This document shows, one piece after another, positions 36,340 through 48,443 of a DNA stretch of 64,000 bases. Origin of the DNA: Glomus cerebriforme. Lineage: Eukaryota > Glomeromycota > Glomeromycetes > Glomerales > Glomeraceae. Position numbers and translations under genes: made by a program. The stretch spans positions 220,227 to 284,226 of the forward strand of contig QKYT01000016.1 in the NCBI GenBank assembly GCA_003550305.1, written 5' to 3'. The first letter of the stretch is position 1; every line of letters begins with the position of its first letter. The notes below the pieces were generated by a model. That model was not told the origin of the DNA. It was given only the letters and a program-made list of their open reading frames with translations, and did not search any database.

Positions 36340-37872
36340 TAGTGCTTCGAACAGATCAGATCAGATTTGATTTAAATCTGATCTGATCTGAATCTGGTTT
36401 GAAACAATCTGAACTGATCTGAATCTGACTAGATCTGTTCTGAACCGATCTGAAACTGATTTAGATTTGAATCTAATTAATCTGAAACTGAACTGAACTG
36501 AAACCAATTCAGATCTGAAACTGAACTGATCTGAACATAAAGGGAAGTTAATTACTTTCCCTAATAATTAATAAAGTAAAAAAAAATAAACTTACGTTCG
36601 TCCAAGATCCCAGTCGTTCAGCTTCGTCTGTTTGTCCAATTTCCTAAAAAAAGAGAAGGGAAACGTTAATTACGTTTCCTGAAAGTAAAAAAAAATGAAA
36701 GAAATGAATGAACTAATCTCTTAGTTCGTTCGTTCAAGTTCTGTTCATTCAGCTTCATCCGTTCATCCAGTTTCCTAAAAAAAAAGAGAAAAGGAAAGTT
36801 AATTACTTTCTCTAATAATTAATAAAGTAAAAAAAATGAACTTATGTTCATCCAAGATTCCAGTCATTCAGCTTCATCCATTCATCTAGTTTCCTAAAAA
36901 AGAGAAGAGAAACGTTAATTACATTCCCTAAAAGTAAAAAAATAAAAGAAACAAATGAACTAATCTCTTAGTTCGTTCATTCAAGTTCTGTTCGTTCAGT
37001 TTTATCCGTTCGTCTGGTTTCCTAAAAAAAAATTAATAAAGTAAAAAAAATGAACTTACGTTTGTCCAAGATCCTAGTCATTCAGCTTTGTCTGTTCGTC
37101 CAGTTTCCTAAAAAAAAGAGAAGGGAAACGTTAATTACATTCCCTGAAAGTAAAAAAATGAAAGAAACAAATGAACTAACCTCTTAGTTCATTCGTTCAA
37201 ATTCTGTTCGTTCAGCTTCGTCCATTCATCCAGTTTCTTAAGACGTTAATTAGGTTTCCTGAAAGTAAAAAAAATGAAAGAAATGAACGAACTAAGCACT
37301 TTGTTCATTTGTTCAAATTCCGTTCATTTGGCTTCGTCCGTTCATCCAGTTTCCTAAAAATAAGAGAAGGGAGACGTTAATTACGTTCCTTGAAAGTAAA
37401 AAAATGAAAAGAAATGAATGAACTAACCACTTAGTTCATTCGTTCAAGTTCTGTTCGTTCAGCTTCATCCGTTTGTCTAGTTTTCTAAAAAAAAAAAAAG
37501 AAAAGGGAACGTTAATTACTTTCCCTAAAAAAAATAAAGTAAAAAAAGAATGAACTCACTTTTAGTTCATTCAGGAACTGTTCGTTCAGTCGTCCAGGTT
37601 CTGTCTCTAAAGTCTCTAAAAAAAAAAGATAAAAATAAAAAAAAAAAAAAATTTTTTTTTTTATTTATCATATTTAATATATGAAGATCCGAATCTGATC
37701 AGATCAGATCTGGATTTTTTTGTACCATGATTTAATCTGATCAGATCAGATTCAGATCAGATTTATTTGCTTTCGGATCAGATCTATAGATCTTAAATTG
37801 CAAAACTAATCTGAATCCGTTTCAAATCAAATCTGCGGATTCAGATCGAATCAGATTTTTTTAGGAGCACTA
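36340..37872 (-). mobile_element. hAT-like MITE, 1533 bp, copy 2, with perfect 8-bp target duplication
   Basis: TAGTGCTTCG at 36340 and ...GGAGCACTA at 37872 are terminal inverted repeats. ATTAGTTG lies immediately outside both ends (36332-36339 and 37873-37880), a perfect 8-bp duplication. Subterminal 150-bp zones are full of GATCTGAT-like words. The body is an array of about nine units of 110-130 bp in two alternating versions, one with CGTCCAAGATCC and one with TTAGTTCGTTCGTTCAAG, each ending CAGTTTCCTAAAAAA and GTTAATTAC. It has no ORF. It is inserted between the two genes of the hAT element and is inverted relative to copy 1. Confidence 0.93.
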
Positions 37873-38031
37873 ATTAGTTGATTACTCATTTGATTAATTG
37901 CATTAGTAGTTTGAATATGATTCATTTATTCATAATTGTGTAAGTGCAAATTCGATATGAGAATTATAAGATAAAATATCTAAAATATTTCAAAATTTTT
38001 TTTCAATTTTTTCAGAATAATAAATAATATA

Positions 38032-38640
38032 ATGCCTCGTGTCCAAATTTCTCAATTTTGTACAGTAAATTACTATAATCGAATTAGAATAATTTGGATA
38101 GATGAATAGTGCGAATATTTGCTTGACCAAAGAATGAGCAGAAATGATGAATTTTGGAACTTAGTAAGTTGAAATCAAGCTGAATTTTAAAGGAATATTA
38201 TGAAGAAAATTAATGAATATTTTGACACTAGATACATGGGATCGCAAATGAAAACGAAGTGGAAGAATTTATTATGAGAGCATTTGGTAAATATATCTGT
38301 ATTATTTTAATACATTATTATTTATGTATTAATATTTTTTTAGGACCAAGTAGTGTATANGTTNGNNGATAATAAAGNTCNNGATNCANNAAANNGAAAA
38401 TTATACTTTGAATTATTTGAGAAAGGGCCATGGAAAAGACCAGGTAGTAAGAACTAATTTACATTTATTTACCAAATAATTTTATTTTAAAAATAATAAT
38501 TCATACAAAATAAAAATTAAATATTATACTTTTTTAGTTACGATTGATGAAAAAATCCATAGCGAATATATGAATATTTGANAANNAGAAAGAANAAATA
38601 ATTTANAAAGAGAAANAAGNTNATATCTCTTTCTTAAATT
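38032..38640 (+). pseudogene. Myb/SANT-like DNA-binding gene remnant inside the hAT element
   Basis: From the ATG at 38032 the frame reads MPRVQISQF and then a Myb/SANT-like segment with CEYLLDQRMSRNDEFWNLV, IMKKINEYFDTRY and GSQMKTKWKNLL. Stops replace expected Trp or Arg positions (after IDE, after NLVS, after AEF, after KNLL). A GT..AG intron of about 60 bp at about 38286-38343 leads into DQVVY, and a second piece reads LYFELFEKGPWKRP. Clusters of ambiguous bases obscure 38360-38400 and 38580-38645. Myb/SANT accessory proteins are known from PIF/Harbinger transposons, so one inside hAT-type ends is unusual. Confidence 0.6.
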
Positions 38641-39104
38641 NTTTATGTATTAATTATTAAACTAATTTTATATATTTAATTTTTTCTTATATATTACAGA
38701 TAATTTTTTATTTCAAGAAGCTTTAAAATCAATTTTTTATATATTTAATTTATAATTTTTTTTGGCACTTAAATCTTTTTTTTTCTTGATTTTTTTTTTT
38801 CTAATCCTAAAGAGATCACATTTACTGTATCTTATGATAATTATCAAATATTTGCTTACATCATATCTTTATTTTTTATTTCTTATATAAGAAATATGTA
38901 ATTTTACATAAATTTAAAATAAATGAGAAAATTATTGTAAATTTTGGGAATTTTTACCTAATTTAAATTTTGACATTAAGTTTATAATTTGGCATCTATT
39001 TCAGATTTTGGCATACATTTTGGCATACTGAAATAATTTCAGATTTCAGTTTTAGAATTTCAGATTTTAGGTGAACTAATTTTGGTGCTAGGCTTAGTTA
39101 TGAC

Positions 39105-40556
39105 AGATAGCAAAAAATATAAAAAATGGAATGCAAGTACTAATTGGATTTTTAATAATATAATTATAAAAAAAAAAAAGAAAAAATATTACTGTTATTT
39201 AATCATAAATCCAAATATTTTTTAACTATTCTGATATTATACCTTCATCTTCTTATATTCTTTTTTTAATTTTTTCTAATATCACATGATGTCATCTTAA
39301 GAGAACTAAAAAAGACATTATTATATTGTAAAACAAATAATTATATATGAAATAATAAGAGAACTAATTACAAAATAATGATTAGTTATAGATCAAATAA
39401 TCAAATATCTTTTATTTTCTTAGGATTTAGTAAAAAAAAATATAAAAAATAAAAGACCAATATAGTTATTAATTTAAAATTAAATATATATCTGAGATTT
39501 TGTATACTTTATATAATATAAGATACTATTTAAAAGATTTTGAAAAAATATAAAATGAAATTATAATTAAGAAAAATAATATCAAATTCGCATTTTTTAG
39601 AAAAACTCTCTTCTTTCACTTTTACTTCCATCTTTTTGTATTTATAAAAATCTAAAATAAAAAAATCATAGTTTTTCCTATAAAATTTTCTTAATCTTTA
39701 TTTCTTTTGATTTTACCTGCTTAATGGTTAAAATAAAAATATTTTCTGAAAACTTAATATAACCAAATATATTAATACAAAAGAAAATAAGTTATTATCC
39801 AAAAAAAAGTAAAAGTTATGAATATATTTCATAAAAAATTAAAGTAAATGACTTAAATTAATAAAGTTATATGTAAAATAAAGGTAAAAGCATCTTTACT
39901 TAGATCTCTAAAGCTTTCTACTATTTAGAAAAATTTTAAATTATATTATTATTTTTTCAAAAAAATAGTCAAAAAATTATGGATCTTATTTAATTATTTT
40001 ATAAATTAATTAGTATTATTATTATATATTTATTTAATTATACTGTATATACTAAATATACATTACTTAAACAAAAGTAACAGATTTCTAATTTTAATTA
40101 ATTTAATACTCAAAAATATATATAATAAGATTAAAAATTTATAAAATTATATATTTATTTTCCAAAATAATAGCTTATAAAATTTAAATATTTTTATTAT
40201 ATATAATTTTAAGAAAATATAAAAAATTATAAAATTTTTGTAATACAATTTTTTATGATTATTATAGTAATATAAAAGCTAAAAAAAAATTAATATACAG
40301 TATAGATTTATTAGATTTAATACAATTATATATTAAAATTTAATTATTAGTATATATGGATTTAAGAAATTAAAAAATACTTTATTTTTATCCAGATAGT
40401 ATATATTTATACTAAAATTTATTATTTAATAAAAAAAGTAAATATTATTAATAAACTTATTATAATTTATTTAAAATCTGAAATGAAAAAAAAATTTAGA
40501 CAAAATTTTGGATAAGTATTTAAAATAATAAGTAGTAAAAAAGTTGTTAGTAAATA
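39105..40556. other. AT-rich filler
   Basis: About 1.45 kb of extremely AT-rich sequence with no ORF, repeat structure or RNA gene that I can support. Confidence 0.45.
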
Positions 40557-40992
40557 CAGTCAGACCTCCGTATAGTCACCTAATCGGTTCCCTCAAAATT
40601 GGTGATTGTATAGAAATGTGCTTATATAAAGATATTGAAATTAAAAATTTCTTAATTTCGGCTGAAATTAGTAAATTATAATTCAGAAATTTCCATTTTT
40701 GACGATAGCCGTTCAATAAAAAATGTAATATTTATTCTTAAAAAGGAAATTCTAATCACGTGATATGGTAATTCTGGCTGAAATTATTTTATGACTAAAA
40801 TTACGGTGACTATGTAGAGGTTTATTTATTAATAAAAATAATATGTACGTTTAAAATTATGAGGTGATAGTGACTATAATTGATTTGTGATTGTATAGGG
40901 GTAATTTAATATGATTTAAAACTGTTTTTCAAAATCGGGTGCTTATAAAGAGTTGTGACTATATAGGAGGTGACTATATAGAGGTCTGACTG
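40557..40992. mobile_element. Tc1/mariner-type MITE, 436 bp, TA-flanked
   Basis: The ends CAGTCAGACCTCCGTATAGT and, reverse complemented, CAGTCAGACCTCTATATAGT are a clear terminal inverted repeat continuing into CACC. TA stands at both borders (40555-40556 and 40993-40994). The interior has several copies of GTGACTATA/TATAGTCAC-type words and no ORF. Confidence 0.9.
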
Positions 40993-40994
40993 TA

Positions 40995-41402
40995 GTTTAG
41001 TAAAATAATTCTTAATTAATAGTTTTTAATAAAATATACCATATATTATTAGTATTAGAGTAATAATTATTTAATATATTTAATATATATAAAAGATAAA
41101 TATTTCTTTATAGAGAAAGATATAATAAAAGTTTTATTTAGTACAAATAATTTTTTTTTTTTGATATAATATACTGATTACTGATATATAATTAATATTT
41201 TCATAATATCATCCTAGGTTTGATCTTTTTTTCATTAACATACAAATATATAATAAAATATAATTAATTATTATTAAAAAAAAAAATTCAAAAAGGTCTA
41301 TTTATATTAAAAAAGAAAAAGGAGAAATTTGTTATTTTTCTAATAAAACTGAGTAATTATAAAGTAATATATGACTAATTATAATAATAAAGTATATAAA
41401 AA
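40995..41402. other. AT-rich spacer downstream of the HEPN-like gene
   Basis: No feature recognised. It presumably includes the 3' UTR of the minus-strand gene at 41403. Confidence 0.4.
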
Positions 41403-41993
41403 TTATTTATTGGGATGATATTTTTCTTTTAATAAATGATTTTCATTTGGATTCAGAAAGATTAAGAAGTAAAGGAGTCTCTTTTCTTTACGTGTTTGGA
41501 AGAACTCCTTTAATTCTTCCAATTCCAAATTTTCCTTTCCTGATCCATGACATATTCGATTTCTTTCTTGTTTAATGTCATACATAAGATTATTAAGTTT
41601 TTCGATTGATTCAAAACATCTTGAGATATTTTCAGCTAAAACTGGATCTACCTTACATTCGCTTTTTAATAATTCCTTCATACTACAGTTATAATGCTTC
41701 TTAAGTTGTATATGAATCTCATCAATCATTTCAGCAACAATTATTTTTTTAATAATTTCATCTTTATTATATTTGTATATGTCCATTCTATTTACTTGAG
41801 TGAACCAAGTTGAATGAAAGTTTTTCAAATATATTTTTTTAATGCCACAATTGTATACAGATAAATTATTAGATTGGGTAAAGGAAACATTGCATAATAA
41901 TTGTCTTGGCAGGTTTACTTTGAAAATATTTGTTTTAAAAAATTTTGAAAAAAACATTTTTTGTTTTTTTTTTACCGATTTTTTTATTCTCAT
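41403..41993 (-). CDS. Hypothetical protein with HEPN-like RNxxxH motif
   Basis: Single open frame of 196 residues. Residues 1-35 are basic and hydrophobic (from the internal Met13: MFFSKFFKTNIFKVNLPRQ), which could be a mitochondrial presequence. Residues 75-165 are predicted helical: DEIIKKIIVAEMIDEIHIQL, SMKELLKSE, LAENISRCFESIEKLNNLMY. They are followed by KQERNRICHGSG, whose R144-N145-x3-H149 spacing matches the RN(x)3-4H motif of HEPN-type RNases and nucleotide-binding helical bundles. The motif is short and could be chance. It has no close neighbour gene and lies at the edge of the repeat block. Frame integrity over 196 codons in DNA this AT-rich argues for a real gene. The start codon choice is uncertain. 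Confidence 0.5.
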   Translation of the reverse strand: MRIKKSVKKKQKMFFSKFFKTNIFKVNLPRQLLCNVSFTQSNNLSVYNCGIKKIYLKNFHSTWFTQVNRMDIYKYNKDEIIKKIIVAEMIDEIHIQLKKHYNCSMKELLKSECKVDPVLAENISRCFESIEKLNNLMYDIKQERNRICHGSGKENLELEELKEFFQTRKEKRLLYFLIFLNPNENHLLKEKYHPNK

Positions 41994-44900
41994 ATATAAA
42001 AAATTTTTAGTTTACACAATTATGTGATATTTCATTAAAATATTTAAATATTAACATTGTTAAAATTTGAAATTATTTGAAAGGTTCAATGATATTTATT
42101 ACGGATGCAACATTAGCCGTAAGGGTTAATAATTAAATATATTGAGGGGTGTAAACAAGAAAATTTAATTTTGGATGCCGAAAATTACGGTCTAATTGAT
42201 GTTATTTGAAATTCGGTTCAGAAGTTTAGACAATAAAATGAAAATGTGTTAAATTAGACAGTAAATCAATTTGTTCTTATTTAACGCGTTTTATTCAAAA
42301 AAATTGCTTAGGATTTATAAAATTGTATCAGGACAAAATTAAAAGCTCATTTTAGAAATTACAGTACAATCTAATCGATGTAACAAATTCAGATCGGAAA
42401 TTCAAATCACATTAAAAAAATCAGAACTTCACTTTTTTTTTTAAATTTATAAAATTAATCGCCAATGATTTAACTTCCTTGGCCCATGCTTCAAAGTTTT
42501 AACAATAAAAAAAAATTCTCAGATTCACTCCAATGATAAAAATAACAATCCAATCTCATCAATTCCATAATTATCATATTTTCATTATCTGTGAGATTGT
42601 TCCTTACAATTTCATAATAATTGTATTTTATTCGTGACGCCAAAAGATGTACTCCTAATATTTTCTCATTAAGTATGACATTGTATTGTCCAACTATATA
42701 CTGTGAAATAATAATTACTTTGTTAGCTGAAGAAGTTGAACTTTGTACCAATAGATTTTATGAACATTTCATTGCAGGATGCACATCACGTGAATAATGC
42801 GCATTTTTGCTCGTCTATTTTTTAATAAAGTTTATTTAAACTAAATATTTTGATTGTTTTGCATGATCGACCTAAATTTGAATGTTTACTTTGGTTAGAA
42901 AGTAATTCCATCAAACGCATATAATCTTTCAACGCTTAATTCACTTTGGAATAAAGCATTTGATAAAACAAGCAAATATGACGAACTAATCAAATTTTTA
43001 GTTTCAGCAACATATATAACTAATAATGAAAATGTAAATATTGTATTCGGATATTACATATAGGAAATAATAACATGATTCTTTCTTGAGAAATTAGCTA
43101 TTATATAATCTTTTAAATTTTAAATATTATATTACTTTTGGTTAAAAATTAATTTTCTTTATGTATTGAATAAAAATTTAATTTATGTCTACAGTAGCAG
43201 ATTATAATTTTATTACAATGCATAAAAGAATTGATTAGAAAAAAATAATTGATTGATTCTAATTAGCAATTTTAGATTATGTCCAAAATTTATCATGTTT
43301 CAAACCAGATTTTAAATATTTAATATCTAGATATAAGAATTTCTCAAGTTTGGATTTCCCAAGTTTGAAATATGGAAAAAGAATTATAAAAATAAATCCT
43401 TTGGTTTTAAATAAATGATACTGTAAAATTAATATTAATTGTTTTTGGTAATTAGAAAATTCCTCTTTAAAGAGACTGGCTGATTAATTCAATAGAAAAT
43501 AGAGTAGTATAAATATCCATTAAATCATCTGGCCAAAATGCTTTAAATTAAAAAAAAAAATCTTCTTTATAATATTTTATATTTAATTAAAGAATTAATT
43601 TAACAGTCATCAGAGGTTAATTTAAAAATAATTCGCCAGAAGGTTAATTTTACTTCTATTTATTATTAAACATTTTTTCTATTATTTTGTAAGTAATAGC
43701 AGTATTGTGCTATTGTTTTTTAATGTCTTATAAGTAATATATTTATTAGTTTTTCTATGTAATAGTATTTCTTTTTTTAAACTCTAACCTTTAACAATTT
43801 TAAATTCTGAAATTTAAACTCTAATGCATCAAACTTTAACTTTAATAATTCAAACTCAAAACTTAACATGAATTCTAATTCCAAACTCTAACATTTCAAA
43901 TTCTAATACTTTAACAACTTCACTTGATATTTTTAATAAATTTCAAACTCTAATATAATTTCTAAGTTTTAACTTTTAATAATTTGAAACTTCAACATTT
44001 CAACTCCAATACTTTAATGACTTTAACTATCTATAATTTTAAATTCTGGTATTTAAACTTTGATATAGTAGGTTATTTTTTTTATATTTAAAATATTTAT
44101 TAAACAAAATAAGAAACATTTTTATAATAAAATCTTGTATATATTTTCATAAAATTTACCAAAATTTGTTTTACTAAAAATTAATAATATAAAATTATGT
44201 AATAAAAATCCTTTGGTAAGGATAATATCACAACTAGCCAGTTAAAGTTATAATATTGCAGTTGTAATATTGCAAATATTGCAAACTTTATAACTTGAAT
44301 TTATAATTCCAGTTAAAATTAATATAATTTTAGTTAAAATATATTAAATATTTTATTAAAACATATTTCTATTAATATTAATAATAAAAGATAAATTTAA
44401 CATCATTTGAATCATCTTATTGAAATGAATTGAATGGTATAAAATTTAGCAAAATACAATTACTAAATAATATTTCAATATTAATAAAACAAAGTAATTG
44501 GTATAAAATTTATCAAAATCTAATTATTAAATAATATATTTTTAATTTTATATAATATTAATAAGTAAATACAGTACCAAATATAGATATATAATTATAT
44601 ATATTAAATACTTTTAAGTAAATATTTTTTATTATAATACTGTACATATATATAAGAAGGTTATTCTAAATACATATCATTAAATAATTCTAGTTTTTAA
44701 GAATCAATTTAATTTGTATTATTTTAATATAATTACTATAATTATTATTTAATTAAAGGAATTTTATAATATTTTTTTTTATTTTTCTATAACTTTAATT
44801 TTCTTAATCAATTAAAAATTTTCTCCTACTGAATCAAAATAGTATGAAAAATTATTCTAAAGGCATAAATATAATCTATCATAAAAGCAACAAATATTAC

Positions 44901-45837
44901 ATATATTTTGTATTTGGACTTCTTGCATTATTGTAAATTTCATAATCAAATCTAATAATGCATTAGTCATCCAAGCAAAGATTTCAATTCAAATTTACTA
45001 AATAAACTTGAATAACACTTAGAAAGTGAAACTAAAAGAACTGTTTGACTGTTTGATTGGTATAAAAAGTTTATAATGAAGGATAATAATCACGTTTCTC
45101 AACTAGAAAATTTGACTAAGAAATCAAAAAACATAATTATTAATTATTTGGTTTTGCTATCACACCTTCCTAATTTGTATTATTATTACCTAGAAATTAA
45201 ATAATTTAATATGGATTTGTAATAATTTCGGATGTAAGGCTTAAAAAGGATTAAAAGATCGACAAAAAAGCTATTGTTGCCGAGTAATTGTTACAAAGGA
45301 TTCTATAACATTTTACACATCATTGCAAAAATGTTTGATTCATTTCAGAAAACCATCTCTCCCTTTATTGCAATCTCTAACAATTTAGATCTACTTTATT
45401 CACTACTTGAAATTCTTTATGATTGTTTCCTTATTCTCATGAACAAAAAAAGAAATTTATGTACACATGGTGCATAATAATTAACGAATTTTCGCAAAGA
45501 AAAGTGATTCTCATTAGTAAATCATTGCGCCAAAAAATTTCTCGTAATAAAAAAGTAATTTAACGTCGCACAGATCCTAACAATAAACGGGTTCATTCAT
45601 TTTAATATTTACAAAAAAAAACAAAAAAATAAAAACTTTCATGCACTGCGCCGACTTATTGTAAATGTTGCACAGCATAAGTTACTACATTCGGATCTTG
45701 TTAAACGAAAAAAAGCGGTAGTCTTTGATAATAAACTTTATGGAATTTTTTTTTTCCGGGTCTCTTCTTTTTTATTATTTATTTATTTATTTATTTAAAA
45801 TATTGACTCGTTCTTTCTTAATATTTCAAATTTCATA
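41994..45837. other. 3.8-kb AT-rich intergenic region
   Basis: No supported gene. Short frames near 42491-42751 (minus) and 45274-45477 (plus) have no domain signature. A G-poor degenerate repeat lies at 43780-44065. The last 300 bp upstream of 45838 are less biased and probably hold the promoter of the BTB gene. Confidence 0.45.
43780..44065. repeat. G-depleted degenerate CTCTAA/CTTTAA repeat
   Basis: About 285 bp in which the plus strand has very few G residues and keeps repeating short words such as AACTCTAA, CTTTAAC, TTTCAAACTCTAA and AATTCTAAT. The unit is irregular at about 15-25 bp. It is a strand-asymmetric simple-sequence tract with no coding potential. Confidence 0.6.
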
Positions 45838-48330
45838 ATGTGCCCTGTTTTAACTTGTTTACTACTTGATTTGAATCCAGAGTTTAGAATATGTTTTAGT
45901 AATTCAAGCGTAGAACCTGAATCGGCTATTCTTCACGATGCTTCTGACTTATTATCATCCGTTACGTTAAACAATCCATCTCATGGGTTATTTAATGATA
46001 AATATCCGCTTCATGTTATTCCACATCCCGAAAAACAGAACACATTTATGAATAGAATATCTTATGATACACAAAGTAACTCGTATTACGAAAACGGAAT
46101 CGTTGATAAAAAATATCTTGAATTTTGGGATAAAGGAGTTTTGTATTATGAAAATTTAAAATACGCAACTGAATATTCTTATGATAGGTAAAAACATACC
46201 ATTATTTTAAATATTCATTTATGATTTATTAATAAATTATTATTACTTATTATTATTATTTTTATTATTATTTTTATTATTATTATTTTTTTTTTTATTG
46301 ATTAATTATGATTAATTAGGACAATTTCAAGAGATACAATGGCTTTATTCCCGGATTATGATGATTTTTCTTCATCAATTATTTATAAATTCGATTATTC
46401 TCCATATGAAAATTTGGGAATTTCTTCATTGGCTTTAAAATTAAACTGTTTTAACGAGAATACAAATTATAATTGGGTAATCTCTATTTCAACTAATTCA
46501 GATATAACTACATCAAATTCTATCTATCCTTCAAATTTAGATATCGATTTAAAGAATCGTAAATGGAAAAAGATCAAAGAAACTAACAATTATACAGATA
46601 AAAATAATTATTATGAAAGATTAAATCTTGAAAATTTGACACATTATGTGAGAAATAAAAAATTTTTTTATATAAAAGCAGAAATTTTTAGAGATAGATT
46701 TTATTATGGAAAAAATATACAACTTTTCCCTCAAACAAAACGTTGTTCCCTTGAAAATAATATTAAAGAAAATTTTACGTTAGACGTTATTGTAGAATTA
46801 TCACCATTGACATCAAATAATTTAACGAAATCATTAAAAATAAATATTGAATCCATGGATAAACTTCTTAAATTAAAAAATCAGATTGAAAAAGGAGAAT
46901 CTTCAACTTCGAATGAAAATGCGTTAATCTTTGGAGGATTATTTAATGATAAATATAGATGTAATGTTTTACCAAGTGAAGAAAAAAAAGATATTTATAC
47001 TCATAGAATTTCATATAATGCTATTACAAATGCTTATTATGAGAATGGTATTAATCATATCAAATATTTGAAAAGATGGGATCGTGGAACTTTTAAATAT
47101 AGTAATATTTATTATTATCCAGAATTTTTATCGGATATAAAAATGTAAGTGAAATAAATCTTTATAATCTCTTTTTTTTTTTCTAATATGAACAACGATA
47201 ATGAATTATTTATTTTTGATATATCTAGTTATAGAACTCTTAGTCATGATAAAAAGAATATTCCAGCTTATATTACATGGAAATTTGATTATCGACCTGG
47301 AAATTTGTATCTTTCCTCTTTAAAACTTAAATTAAAATTTTTTAATTTATCCGATAGAGAAAAGATCAAATGGTCAATTCAATTATTACCTACTCGAAAG
47401 AATCCCGATCCTAAATTCAAATCAATCATGTTTCCTTTAAATGAAGAAAATTTTAATAATTTAGATTATACCATAGATCTAACTGAAATGGTTAAAGGTG
47501 AATATGGATTTATCTTAAAAGCGTACTTGAATGGTGTTGAAACTCATCAATTATTTAGACAGTATGTAAAAGAATATCCAAGATCATTATTAGGTTATGA
47601 TGATTATAATATTGATGATGATGATGATGAGAATTTTAGTATGGATATTAAGATGGAATTGAGACCAAATATGTTATGTGACTCAATTCAAGAAGAAAAG
47701 AAAATTATTAAGAATAATAAAGCAATTAATGAGAATTTATTATTTAATGATAAAAATACAAGTGATTTCATCATTAAATTAGAACTTCCAAGAGAAGATT
47801 ATTGTGAAGATATTACAGAGAAAATTTTTTATTTGCATACGAAGGTCCTCTCTTCCGGATCAGATTATTTTCAGGCATTATTGAATTCACATATGTTAGA
47901 ATCACAAAATAGATGCCTTAAACTTACTGATGTTTCTTATTTCATTCTTGAAAAATTACTTTTATTTATTTATACTAATAATCTTGAAAATATTAATGAA
48001 CTTGAAGATTGGATCGATTTATTATACGCCGCTTCAAGATTTTTATTACCAAAATTAATTCAAGTTTGCGAATTATCTATTAGAAAATTAGTTAATTTTG
48101 ATAATGTGGAGAATATTGAAATGGCCGCTTATGAGTGTTGTTCTATGCAATTGGTTAAATATTGTGAAATGTTTGAAATTAAAAATAATGAAAAAAATGA
48201 GAATAAAATATTTAAGAAAGAAATCATTGAAATACCAAAATATGTAAATAAACGTGATAGTGTAGTTAAGAAATTTAAAAGTTTGATCAAAAATTTAACG
48301 CAAAGAAAGAGGGAAGAAATGATCTTGTAA
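45838..48330 (+). CDS. BTB-domain protein with two tandem GLFNDKY modules and MATH-like regions, three exons
   Basis: Exons are 45838-46187, 46320-47144 and 47229-48330, all GT..AG, giving 758 residues. Order: module 1 (about residues 49-117: HGLFNDKY, NRISYDTQSNSYYENGI, KYLEFWDKG); a beta-rich MATH-like region beginning IIYKFDY (about 135-280); module 2 (about 322-392: GGLFNDKY, HRISYNAITNAYYENGI, KYLKRWDRGT); a second MATH-like region beginning ITWKFDYRPGN (about 405-545, with VKGEYGFILKAYL and FSMDIKMEL); then a BTB/POZ domain (about 569-708: DKNTSDFIIKLEL, FYLHTKVLSSGSDYFQALL, LLLFIYTNN). BTB domains dimerise and dock on Cul3 ubiquitin ligases. The repeated module has no function I can name. 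Both introns split a codon after its second base, directly after a module. Tail-to-tail with its paralogue, 113 bp away. Confidence 0.82.
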
Positions 48331-48443
48331 TAAAATTTATTAATTTTTAAATAATTTTAGATATATAATTTGTTTTTTTTTTAAGAGAATGTATAATTTT
48401 TTATTTTAATAAAAATATATTTGAGTACAATATATATAAATAT

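Larger units (their letters stand above)
33320..39104 (+). mobile_element. hAT transposon, 5.8 kb, with 8-bp target duplication
   Basis: The element spans 33328-39096. The left end is TAAGCCTGGTTC and the reverse complement of the right end is TAAGCCTAGCAC. Both are followed by CTGAAAT-rich subterminal DNA. The flanks are GTTATAAC (33320-33327) and GTTATGAC (39097-39104), a 7-of-8 target duplication of the length hAT elements make. Cargo: a decayed hAT transposase (33590-36043) and a decayed Myb/SANT-like gene (38032-38640). Between them sits a younger 1.53-kb insertion (36340-37872). Removing it gives a 4.2-kb element. Scattered ambiguous bases suggest many similar copies collapsed in assembly. 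Confidence 0.82.

Noticed and set aside
42491..42751. 86-codon minus-strand ORF
   Set aside because: No recognisable domain and AT-driven composition. Not supported as a gene.
43780..44065. Telomere-like interstitial repeat
   Set aside because: The words are CTCTAA/CTTTAA at irregular spacing, not regular CCCTAA/TTAGGG.
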